Source of the DNA: an uncultured Pseudomonadota bacterium
GTDB taxonomy: Bacteria > Pseudomonadota > Gammaproteobacteria > Methylococcales > Methylomonadaceae
DNA: 5,364 nt
Direction of reading: 5' to 3'
NCBI GenBank assembly: GCA_903953455.1
Contig: CAJBJW010000231.1
Location: 1-5,364 of the forward strand
How positions within the stretch are numbered: position 1 is the stretch's first letter; every line of letters begins with the position of its first letter. Of this stretch, positions 1-5,364 are shown piece by piece. The notes beneath the pieces were generated by a model. The model saw nothing but the letters and a program-made list of their open reading frames with translations. It did not search any database and was not told the DNA's origin. Made by a program: the position numbers and the translations under genes.

Positions 1-63
1 GTTAAAATAATAAACCATTTTAACTGCAACTCATTAAATAAGGATAATTTATCTAACAAGACC

Positions 64-88
64 GTTTAACTTCAAATTGAAGTCAAAC
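64..88. repeat. 25-bp near-perfect inverted repeat overlapping the rne -35 element
   Basis: Bases 64-75 and 77-88 are reverse complements at 11 of 12 positions around the single central base A76. The inner core (69-83) is perfect: ACTTCAA, A, TTGAAGT. The only mismatch is 68/84. The right half contains the proposed rne -35 hexamer (77-82), so a protein bound here would compete with RNA polymerase. The symmetry also places a TTGAAG on the minus strand (75-70). It could equally be chance symmetry in AT-rich DNA, and no regulator is identified. Confidence 0.5.
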
Positions 89-105
89 CATAAGATTGTT
101 ATAGT
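77..105 (+). promoter_or_regulatory. Predicted sigma70-type promoter of rne
   Basis: TTGAAG (77-82, four of six consensus bases) is followed by exactly 17 nt and then TATAGT (100-105, five of six). Transcription would start near 111-113 and give an rne leader of about 344 nt. That is close to the known 361-nt leader of E. coli rne, which supports the call independently of the hexamer match. The hexamers and spacing are seen directly; promoter activity is inferred. Confidence 0.6.
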
Positions 106-228
106 GGAAACGTTTTAGTCACACTTTATTAAGAAATCACCATTAATTAGAACACAACAGCCATTTTTGGTGACGATTAAAATAGCGATTTTGAGACGCT
201 TTAAAGCTCATTACGAATTTCGGGTTTT

Positions 229-250
229 TCGTTCGACCCAAGACGAACGA
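229..250 (+). other. Perfect 7-bp hairpin in the rne leader
   Basis: TCGTTCG (229-235) is the exact reverse complement of CGAACGA (244-250), with an 8-nt loop (236-243). A competing 4-bp pairing, GGGT 222-225 with ACCC 236-239, shares the 5' flank and loop and would exclude the first stem. The hairpin is followed by TTTT only (251-254), then C, so it is a poor terminator. It is better read as part of the leader RNA fold. Confidence 0.45.
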
Positions 251-441
251 TTTTCAACTTACTTGCGCTGACCTTTCGCCTAGGTTAACTCTCTATAAAA
301 CGATTTATCTACCCGCATAACGCTTCGTTCCCTATGAATTTATAACGAGCTACACAACAAAAGCCGCCTAGATAAAAAATCGCTTTACGCTTTGAGTTGC
401 CCTGCTACAACGCAAATGAAATGCAGCGCGGGTCACACTAC

Positions 442-445
442 AGGA
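442..445 (+). promoter_or_regulatory. rne ribosome binding site
   Basis: AGGA at 442-445 lies 10 nt before the ATG at 456, in an AT-rich context (TATATATTGC). It supports this start, which also gives the N-terminus expected for the family (MKRMLINA). Confidence 0.7.
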
Positions 446-455
446 TATATATTGC

Positions 456-2828
456 ATGAAAAGAATGCTAATCAATGCGTCGCAATCGGAAGAATTGCGT
501 GTCGCATTAGTCGATGGTTATAAACTTTACGATTTTGACATTGAAATTCCATCAAAAGAACAAAAAAAATCGAATATTTACAAAGGTATTATTACGCATG
601 TTGAAGCCAGCTTAGAAGCGGCTTTTGTGAATTATGGCGCTGAAAAACATGGTTTTTTACCATTCAAAGAAATTGCACCACTTTATCGTCGCCCAGTTGC
701 TTCTGCTAACGCAGATACTACTGGTGACGGTAAGCCACGTCGTCAATCTGTAAAAGACTTAATTCGTGTTGGCCAAGAAGTTATCGTTCAAATTGAAAAA
801 GAAGAACGCGGAAACAAAGGTGCTGCACTCACAACATACATCAGTTTGGCGGGAACATATTTGGTCTTAATGCCAAATAATCCAAAAGCTGGCGGTATTT
901 CACGACGCATTGAAGGTGAAACACGTAACGAATTACGTGAGGCAATGGGCGCTCTTGAAATTCCTGAAAATATGGGATTGATTGTTAGAACCGCAGGTTG
1001 CGGCAAAAATGTGGAAGAGTTGCAATGGGATTTAAATTATTTACTTCAACTTTGGGATGCGATTGATCGCTCGTCAACTCAGCAAGAAGCACCTTTTTTA
1101 GTCTTTCAAGAAAGTAACGTTATTATTCGTGCCTTGCGCGACCATTTAAGAACTAACATCGACGAAATCCTCATTGATGATCCAGAAGCATTCCAATTAG
1201 TTAAAAGTTTTTTAAAACAAGTCATTCCCGATTTTTTATCAAAAATTCGTTTATATAAAGATCCTGTTCCGCTCTTCAATAGATACCACATCGAATCTCA
1301 AATCGAGGTCGCCTATAATAGAGAAGTGTCACTTCCTTCAGGAGGATCCATTGTTATTGATCATACAGAGGCACTTACCTCAATCGATATTAACTCTGCA
1401 CGTGCTACAAAAGGCAGTGATATTGAAGAAACCGCATTAACGACAAATTTAGAAGCGACAGATGAAATTGCACGTCAACTTCGCCTGCGGGATTTAGGTG
1501 GATTATTTGTCATTGATTTTATTGATATGTCATCAATTAAACATCAGCGTATGGTTGAAAATCAATTACGTGAGGCAATCAAAATAGATCGTGCCCGCAT
1601 TCAAACGGGACGAATTTCGCGATTTGGTTTACTTGAAATGTCGCGTCAACGTATGCGCCCATCCCTTGGCGACTCAACGCAACTCACCTGCCCTCGTTGC
1701 AAAGGCCAAGGTACTATTCGAAATGTAGAATCTGTTGCACTTTCAGTACTTCGAATTATTGAAGAAGAAGCCATGAAAAAAGGCGCAGAAAAAATTATTG
1801 CGCATTTGTCAATTGAATGTGCTGCATTTTTACTAAACGAAAAACGCAGTGCAATTGAGCGTATTGAAAATCGTTTAAAAGTGGCTATCGTTGTTCTGCC
1901 TTGTAAGCATTTGGAAACGCCTGCTTATGAAATTGAGCGCATCAAAGAACGTGATTTCCAAGAAGAAAAAAGCAGTTATTCATTAATTAAAGCTGAAACT
2001 ATCAGCGTTCCAGAATTCGCGCAGCAAGTTAAACAACATGCACCGCCTGTTAAAGCCGCTATTACTGAATTTATGCATGATTCTCCAGCACCTATGCATA
2101 ATAAAAATGAAGCAACTGCTTTAATTAAGCGTTTTTGGCATCGATTAGCTAAACCATTACTCAATACGGCAAATACAGCGCAAACAATTATTGATAGATC
2201 AAGTATTATTGAATCTCAGATTCAAGATATTGAAGAAACTGAAAATAATGGGGAATTAGCAGTCAAAAAAGTAGCTTCCAATACAAAAAGTCGCAATAAT
2301 CGTCGTAATAAAAATCAACGTAATCAACGTGGCAGAAAAGATAACAGCGATACAATTATTGCTTCTGAAAACGGAAATAGCGATAACAATGTGTCTGCCC
2401 TTGTAGAGAATGAAAAACCGAACTTTACCGAATATCAATTTGAAGTCCCTGTTTTTTCTGATACATCGCCTGATGCGATTGAACACGTAATTTCAGTTGA
2501 TCCTCTAGATTCTCAAGCAACTCGTAAAAATGGCAATCGTAGTAACCTACGTCGAGGACCAAACCGCCGTAGACCTCGCAATCCAAACTATAAAAAACCA
2601 GAAAATGATTTAATTCTGGAGAGTAATGTTGTCAATTTTAGTCATAATGAACATTCTGACACTGCGGTAAATGTTGTTTTGGCACACGAAAATTATCAAA
2701 AAAACGATGTGCATTCCGAACCTAAAATAAAAGATGAATCTCAACATTATTTTCATGCGCAAGATGAATCTATGAACAGCACTCAAAACCACTCAGATCA
2801 AGGCTCTGAATTGAATAGTAATTCATGA
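456..2828 (+). CDS. rne: Ribonuclease E
   Basis: This is the main endoribonuclease of mRNA turnover, 9S rRNA and tRNA processing; it prefers 5'-monophosphate, AU-rich single-stranded RNA and scaffolds the degradosome at the inner membrane. The 790-residue protein starts MKRMLINASQSEELRVALVDG, almost as in E. coli. The catalytic half is intact by alignment to E. coli: S1 domain about 35-128 with F57, G66, F67 and L68; 5'-sensor V137, R178 and T179; DNase I-like magnesium site D311, N313 and D354; zinc-link CPRC at 412-415 for tetramer formation. Residues 554-568 (ALIKRFWHRLAKPLL) look like the membrane-anchoring amphipathic helix. Two basic patches (611-628 and 690-713) resemble the arginine-rich RNA-binding segments. 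The tail is short (E. coli has 1061 residues) and Asn/Ser/His-rich, and I see no recognisable PNPase- or enolase-binding site. A loop in the S1 domain (about 77-97) is nine residues longer than in E. coli. RNase G is excluded by the long tail and membrane helix. Confidence 0.98.
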   Translation: MKRMLINASQSEELRVALVDGYKLYDFDIEIPSKEQKKSNIYKGIITHVEASLEAAFVNYGAEKHGFLPFKEIAPLYRRPVASANADTTGDGKPRRQSVKDLIRVGQEVIVQIEKEERGNKGAALTTYISLAGTYLVLMPNNPKAGGISRRIEGETRNELREAMGALEIPENMGLIVRTAGCGKNVEELQWDLNYLLQLWDAIDRSSTQQEAPFLVFQESNVIIRALRDHLRTNIDEILIDDPEAFQLVKSFLKQVIPDFLSKIRLYKDPVPLFNRYHIESQIEVAYNREVSLPSGGSIVIDHTEALTSIDINSARATKGSDIEETALTTNLEATDEIARQLRLRDLGGLFVIDFIDMSSIKHQRMVENQLREAIKIDRARIQTGRISRFGLLEMSRQRMRPSLGDSTQLTCPRCKGQGTIRNVESVALSVLRIIEEEAMKKGAEKIIAHLSIECAAFLLNEKRSAIERIENRLKVAIVVLPCKHLETPAYEIERIKERDFQEEKSSYSLIKAETISVPEFAQQVKQHAPPVKAAITEFMHDSPAPMHNKNEATALIKRFWHRLAKPLLNTANTAQTIIDRSSIIESQIQDIEETENNGELAVKKVASNTKSRNNRRNKNQRNQRGRKDNSDTIIASENGNSDNNVSALVENEKPNFTEYQFEVPVFSDTSPDAIEHVISVDPLDSQATRKNGNRSNLRRGPNRRRPRNPNYKKPENDLILESNVVNFSHNEHSDTAVNVVLAHENYQKNDVHSEPKIKDESQHYFHAQDESMNSTQNHSDQGSELNSNS

Positions 2829-2851
2829 AATTCTAACTAACTGTAGTAAAA

Positions 2852-2867
2852 AATCTTTAAAAAGATT
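2852..2867 (+). other. Small AT-rich hairpin after rne
   Basis: AATCTT (2852-2857) pairs with AAGATT (2862-2867) around a 4-nt loop, 23 nt past the rne stop codon and just before the main terminator. It is weak and AU-only apart from one G-C pair. It may slightly protect the 3' end or be incidental. Confidence 0.3.
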
Positions 2868-2870
2868 ACA

Positions 2871-2906
2871 AAAGCGCGTTTATGAAGGTAAACGCGCTTT
2901 ATTTTT
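2871..2906 (+). terminator. Strong intrinsic terminator of rne
   Basis: A perfect 12-bp stem, AAAGCGCGTTTA (2871-2882) with TAAACGCGCTTT (2889-2900), closes a 6-nt loop (TGAAGG). The transcript then continues ATTTTT (2901-2906) and GTCTTTT. The GC-rich core followed by a U run is the classic rho-independent form. It lies 42 nt after the rne stop, so it should separate rne from the nqr genes. A matching U run for the minus strand is absent, so it works mainly rightward. Confidence 0.92.
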
Positions 2907-2940
2907 GTCTTTTGTTAAGCGATTGAGTGTATTGTCCAAG

Positions 2941-2969
2941 TTGAGTAGACACGGTTTTTATGGTGTAAT
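2941..2969 (+). promoter_or_regulatory. Candidate nqr operon promoter (extended -10)
   Basis: TTGAGT (2941-2946, four of six) is followed by 17 nt and TGTAAT (2964-2969, five of six). A TGG at 2961-2963 supplies the extended -10 TGn element. Transcription would start near 2975-2977, directly inside or after the AGGAGG at 2971-2976. It is the best promoter match I found between the rne terminator and nqrA. The call is by eye only. Confidence 0.5.
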
Positions 2970-2976
2970 AAGGAGG
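2970..2976 (+). promoter_or_regulatory. Strong Shine-Dalgarno before an upstream in-frame ATG
   Basis: AAGGAGG at 2970-2976 is a near-perfect anti-16S match but sits only 4 nt before the ATG at 2981. That ATG is in frame with nqrA and would add 28 residues (MSLYASVFIL... to ...LEPAST). The added residues have no counterpart in known NqrA. If the promoter just upstream is used, this site would be lost or lie at the extreme 5' end of the mRNA, so it may not act as a ribosome binding site. Confidence 0.45.
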
Positions 2977-3064
2977 TTTTATGTCTTTATACGCTTCCGT
3001 TTTTATACTTAAATCAATGAAAACGAAGATTTTCTCCGCAACTTGTTTGGAGCCTGCTTCAACT

Positions 3065-4417
3065 ATGCAATTTATAACGAAAAAAGGTTTAGATATTCCT
3101 ATTACGGGAAGCCCTAAACAAACCATTGAAAATGGCAATGAGATTAAATCCGTTGCTGTTTTGGGGCTAGATTATGTGGGTATGAAACCCACCATGCTAG
3201 TCGCTGAGGGAGACAAAGTAAAACTTGGTCAACCCCTTTTTAGCGACAAGAAAAATCTTGGCGTTCATTTCACTTCCCCTGCTTCTGGCATTGTTAAATC
3301 CATTGAACGTGGTGATAAGCGTGCCTTGCAATCAGTGATTATTGAGTTAAATGGTCACGACGAAGTTACTTTTACTAAATATAGTGAATCTGAATTAGAA
3401 AATTTAACCGCACAGCAAATTCAAGAAAACCTTGTTGAGTCAGGTTTGTGGACCACACTGCGCACAAGACCTTATGGAAAAACACCTGCTATTGACAGTA
3501 AAGCACATTCAATTTTTGTGACTGCAATTGATACCCGTCCTTTAGCGGCAGATCCTAGTGTCATTATTGCGGAACGTGAAAAAGACTTTATCAATGGTTT
3601 AGAAATCATTTCTAAACTTATTGAAGGTAAAGTTTACGTTTGCAAAGCATTTGGTGCAAATGTCCCAACAGGTAATGCGCCTGTCGTAGTAGCCGAATTT
3701 AATGGGCCACACCCTGCAGGTTTACCTAGCACGCATATTCATTTAATCGACGCTGTTAACATCAATAAATTTGTTTGGCACCTTGATTATCAAGCAGTCA
3801 TCGCCATTGGCGCCTTATTTACTACAGGTAAATTAAATGTTGAGCGCGTTATTGCACTTTCTGGCCCAACGGTTAAAGAACCTCGTCTAGTACGTACCCG
3901 TTTAGGTGCAAACCTGAGTGATTTAACTGCAAATGAGCTTGAAGAAGGTATTGAAAGTCGCGTTGTTTCAGGTTCAGTATTATATGGACATGAAGCACAC
4001 GGCGCATTTGATTATTTAGGCGCCTATCATTTGCAAGTGTCAGCACTACAAGAAGGTCGGGCACGTGAATTATTTGGCTGGATTGTAGCAGGTAAAAATA
4101 AATATTCTGCGATGAATGTTTATACCTCAAGCGTTGATCGTAAACACAACCGATTATTCCCACTGACTACTGATAAAAACGGTAGTAACCGTGCAATTGT
4201 TCCCGTTGGCGTTTATGAAACACTGACACCGATGGATATTTTAGCAACACCACTACTTAAATCATTAGTCGTTGGTGATTCAGATCAAGCGCAATTGCTT
4301 GGTTGCTTAGAACTTGACGAAGAAGATATGTCATTATTCACATTCGCAGATCCGGGCAAGCATGATTTTGCGCCTGTGCTCAGAGCGAATTTAACCAAAA
4401 TTGAAAAGGAGGGCTAA
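3065..4417 (+). CDS. nqrA: Na+-translocating NADH:quinone reductase subunit A
   Basis: NqrA is the large, cofactor-free cytoplasmic subunit of the six-subunit Na+-NQR, docked on membrane subunit NqrB near the quinone end of the electron path. From the ATG at 3065 it has 450 residues, close to the roughly 446 of Vibrio. It opens MQFITKKGLDIPITGSP, matching the conserved family N-terminus. Other family motifs are YVGMKPTM (37-44), the biotinyl-like EGDKVKLGQPLF (48-59), SPASGIV (71-77), ALQSVIIE (87-94), GLWTTLRTRPYGK (127-139), GPHPAGLPSTHIH (214-226) and an ELDEEDMSLFTFADPGKHDF segment (416-435) near the end. The start at 3065 is chosen by homology; GGAG at 3049-3052 is a modest, rather distant Shine-Dalgarno (12 nt). 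The alternative start at 2981 (478 residues) has a stronger site but adds 28 unmatched residues, and a further in-frame ATG lies at 3017. nqrB follows immediately. Confidence 0.95.
   Translation: MQFITKKGLDIPITGSPKQTIENGNEIKSVAVLGLDYVGMKPTMLVAEGDKVKLGQPLFSDKKNLGVHFTSPASGIVKSIERGDKRALQSVIIELNGHDEVTFTKYSESELENLTAQQIQENLVESGLWTTLRTRPYGKTPAIDSKAHSIFVTAIDTRPLAADPSVIIAEREKDFINGLEIISKLIEGKVYVCKAFGANVPTGNAPVVVAEFNGPHPAGLPSTHIHLIDAVNINKFVWHLDYQAVIAIGALFTTGKLNVERVIALSGPTVKEPRLVRTRLGANLSDLTANELEEGIESRVVSGSVLYGHEAHGAFDYLGAYHLQVSALQEGRARELFGWIVAGKNKYSAMNVYTSSVDRKHNRLFPLTTDKNGSNRAIVPVGVYETLTPMDILATPLLKSLVVGDSDQAQLLGCLELDEEDMSLFTFADPGKHDFAPVLRANLTKIEKEG
4407..4412 (+). promoter_or_regulatory. nqrB ribosome binding site inside the end of nqrA
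   Basis: AGGAGG at 4407-4412 lies 5 nt before the nqrB ATG and within the last codons of nqrA (Lys-Glu-Gly). This arrangement favours efficient, coupled translation of the two subunits. Confidence 0.85.
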
Positions 4418-5364
4418 ATGTCGGCTAGAGAGTTTTTAGACAATTTAGAACCACATTTTACGAAAGGCGGCAAGCTTGAACGTTATTATGGCCTATATGA
4501 AATGGTCGATACGTTCATTTATACGCCAGCTGATGTCACGCGCGGTAAAACGCACATTCGCGATGGCATTGATTTAAAGCGCACCATGACGTTTGTTGTG
4601 ATTGCGACATTCTTCTGCGTTATGATGGCGCTTTATAATACAGGTTATCAAGCAAATTCAGCTATGGCTGCTCTAGGCTTAGAGAAAATTGATAACTGGC
4701 GCAGCATTCCGATGACGATTTTTGGTTATAGCACCATGAATCCGTTTTCAAATATCGCCCATGGCGCTCTTTATTTTCTACCTATCTACATTGTAACACT
4801 TGCGATAGGTGGTATTTGGGAAGTGTTATTTGCAACAGTACGTGGCCATGAAGTTAATGAAGGTTTTCTCGTATCTTCAATGCTTTACACATTAATTATG
4901 CCGCCTGATATGCCTTTGTGGCAGGTCGCTTTAGGCATTTCTTTTGGTATCGTAATTGGTAAAGAAGTCTTCGGTGGTACAGGTAAAAACTTCTTAAATC
5001 CAGCTTTGACAGGTCGTGCGTTTTTGTATTTTGCCTACCCAGCGTCTATTTCAGGTGACTCAGTTTGGGTTGCTGTAGATGGCTATACCGCAGCAACACC
5101 ATTAGGTTTAGCGGCTGACGGTGGTTTAAGTGCAGTGACTCAGCATTACAGCTGGTTTCAAACTTTCATGGGATTTGAACCTGGTTGTTTAGGGGAAACC
5201 TCTGTATTCGCTATTATGATTGGTGCGGCATTTTTACTTTATACCCGAGTTGCTTCTTACCGCATTATGGGTGGTGTATTTGCTGGTATGGTTGCAACCT
5301 CATTGTTATTTAATGTGGTTGGCAGCGATACAAACCAAATGTTTGCTTTCCCTTGGTATTGGCA
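4418..5364 (+). CDS. nqrB: Na+-translocating NADH:quinone reductase subunit B, 3' truncated by window
   Basis: NqrB is the integral membrane subunit that carries covalent FMN and riboflavin and takes part in Na+ movement and ubiquinone reduction. The window holds 315 full codons plus two bases of about 415 expected; the frame is open to the edge, so truncation is due to the window and not to mutation. The cytoplasmic N-terminus (about 1-54: MSAREFLDNLEPHF...) is followed by hydrophobic helices near 55-74, 117-139, 150-162, 168-182, 200-212, 260-277 and 284-300. The motif DGYTAATPL (221-229) contains T227, which aligns with the FMN-bearing threonine 236 of Vibrio cholerae. Other family blocks are GHEVNEGF (143-150), GKEVFGGTGKNFLNPALTGRAF (181-202) and FNVVGSDTNQMF (298-309). 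The ATG directly follows the nqrA stop codon with a strong ribosome binding site, so the two are one operon; nqrC should come next. Confidence 0.98.
   Translation, partial: MSAREFLDNLEPHFTKGGKLERYYGLYEMVDTFIYTPADVTRGKTHIRDGIDLKRTMTFVVIATFFCVMMALYNTGYQANSAMAALGLEKIDNWRSIPMTIFGYSTMNPFSNIAHGALYFLPIYIVTLAIGGIWEVLFATVRGHEVNEGFLVSSMLYTLIMPPDMPLWQVALGISFGIVIGKEVFGGTGKNFLNPALTGRAFLYFAYPASISGDSVWVAVDGYTAATPLGLAADGGLSAVTQHYSWFQTFMGFEPGCLGETSVFAIMIGAAFLLYTRVASYRIMGGVFAGMVATSLLFNVVGSDTNQMFAFPWYW

Larger units (their letters stand above)
112..455 (+). promoter_or_regulatory. Long structured 5' leader of rne, candidate autoregulatory UTR
   Basis: This gene-free stretch lies between the predicted transcription start and the rne ATG. 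It contains short stems at 137-142/168-173, 184-187/197-200, the palindrome GCTTTAAAGC at 198-207, a perfect 7-bp stem at 229-235/244-250, a 6-bp stem with one G-U pair at 269-274/282-287, and a bulged stem at 400-405/423-431 just before the ribosome binding site. In E. coli, hairpins in the rne leader (notably hp2) let RNase E bind and cleave its own mRNA. I could not recognise the E. coli hp2 sequence here, so shared function rests on position and length only. AUGs at 334, 416 and 421 open only tiny reading frames without a Shine-Dalgarno. Confidence 0.5.

Noticed and set aside
1..63. Possible divergent gene entering from the left edge (for example rluC, a frequent rne neighbour), with a minus-strand ATG at 18-16
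   Set aside because: Only six codons remain before the edge and there is no Shine-Dalgarno before that ATG. The other minus-strand ATG (34-32) meets a stop after four codons. Nothing in the visible residues identifies a gene.
229..254. Leader hairpin followed by TTTT as an intrinsic terminator or attenuator
   Set aside because: The stem is only 7 bp and the U run is four bases before a C, too weak to call a terminator.
2256..2628. Asn/Arg/Lys-rich repeats in the rne tail as a sign of frameshift or foreign insertion
   Set aside because: The frame is continuous, base composition matches the surrounding DNA, and low-complexity basic segments are normal in RNase E tails.
2895..2921. Alternative pairing CGCTT (2895-2899) with AAGCG (2917-2921)
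   Set aside because: It is five base pairs and would have to displace the perfect 12-bp terminator stem, so it is not a credible antiterminator.
2899..3138. 79-codon minus-strand open frame across the nqr promoter and nqrA start
   Set aside because: It overlaps the better supported promoter and the nqrA N-terminus, shows no family resemblance, and begins at the base of the rne terminator. It is most likely a chance open frame.
3873..4163. 96-codon minus-strand open frame inside nqrA
   Set aside because: It is wholly antisense to a conserved part of nqrA and its translation resembles no protein I recognise.

Overview
The window holds chromosomal housekeeping DNA from an AT-rich gammaproteobacterium. 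It carries a complete RNase E gene (rne), then the first two genes of the sodium-pumping NADH:quinone oxidoreductase operon (nqrA complete, nqrB cut by the right edge). The protein matches are close to the Escherichia coli RNase E catalytic half and to Vibrio-type NqrA/NqrB, but I cannot name a genus. All three genes are on the + strand. I see no mobile element, CRISPR array, tRNA, rRNA or sign of recent transfer.

Layout. Bases 1-455 contain no convincing gene. They hold a good sigma70-like promoter (77-105) overlapped by a 25-bp near-palindrome (64-88). A predicted leader of about 344 nt follows, rich in short hairpins, and ends in an ordinary ribosome binding site. This length resembles the long E. 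coli rne leader (361 nt), through which RNase E limits its own mRNA. Bases 456-2828 encode a 790-residue RNase E with an intact catalytic half and a short, divergent, Asn/Arg-rich tail. A strong intrinsic terminator (2871-2906) insulates rne from what follows. A candidate extended -10 promoter (2941-2969) probably drives nqr. NqrA is most likely translated from 3065, although an in-frame ATG at 2981 has a much stronger Shine-Dalgarno sequence. The nqrA stop codon abuts the nqrB ATG, and the nqrB Shine-Dalgarno lies inside the end of nqrA, as expected for a tightly coupled operon; nqrCDEF presumably follow outside the window.

How the genes relate. RNase E is the main endonuclease of mRNA decay and rRNA/tRNA processing, attached to the inner membrane. 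Na+-NQR oxidises NADH, reduces ubiquinone and exports Na+. The terminator and second promoter argue that they are separate transcription units that are merely adjacent. I found no evidence for a new biological system. The points most worth checking are the regulatory DNA upstream of rne and the nqrA start-site conflict.
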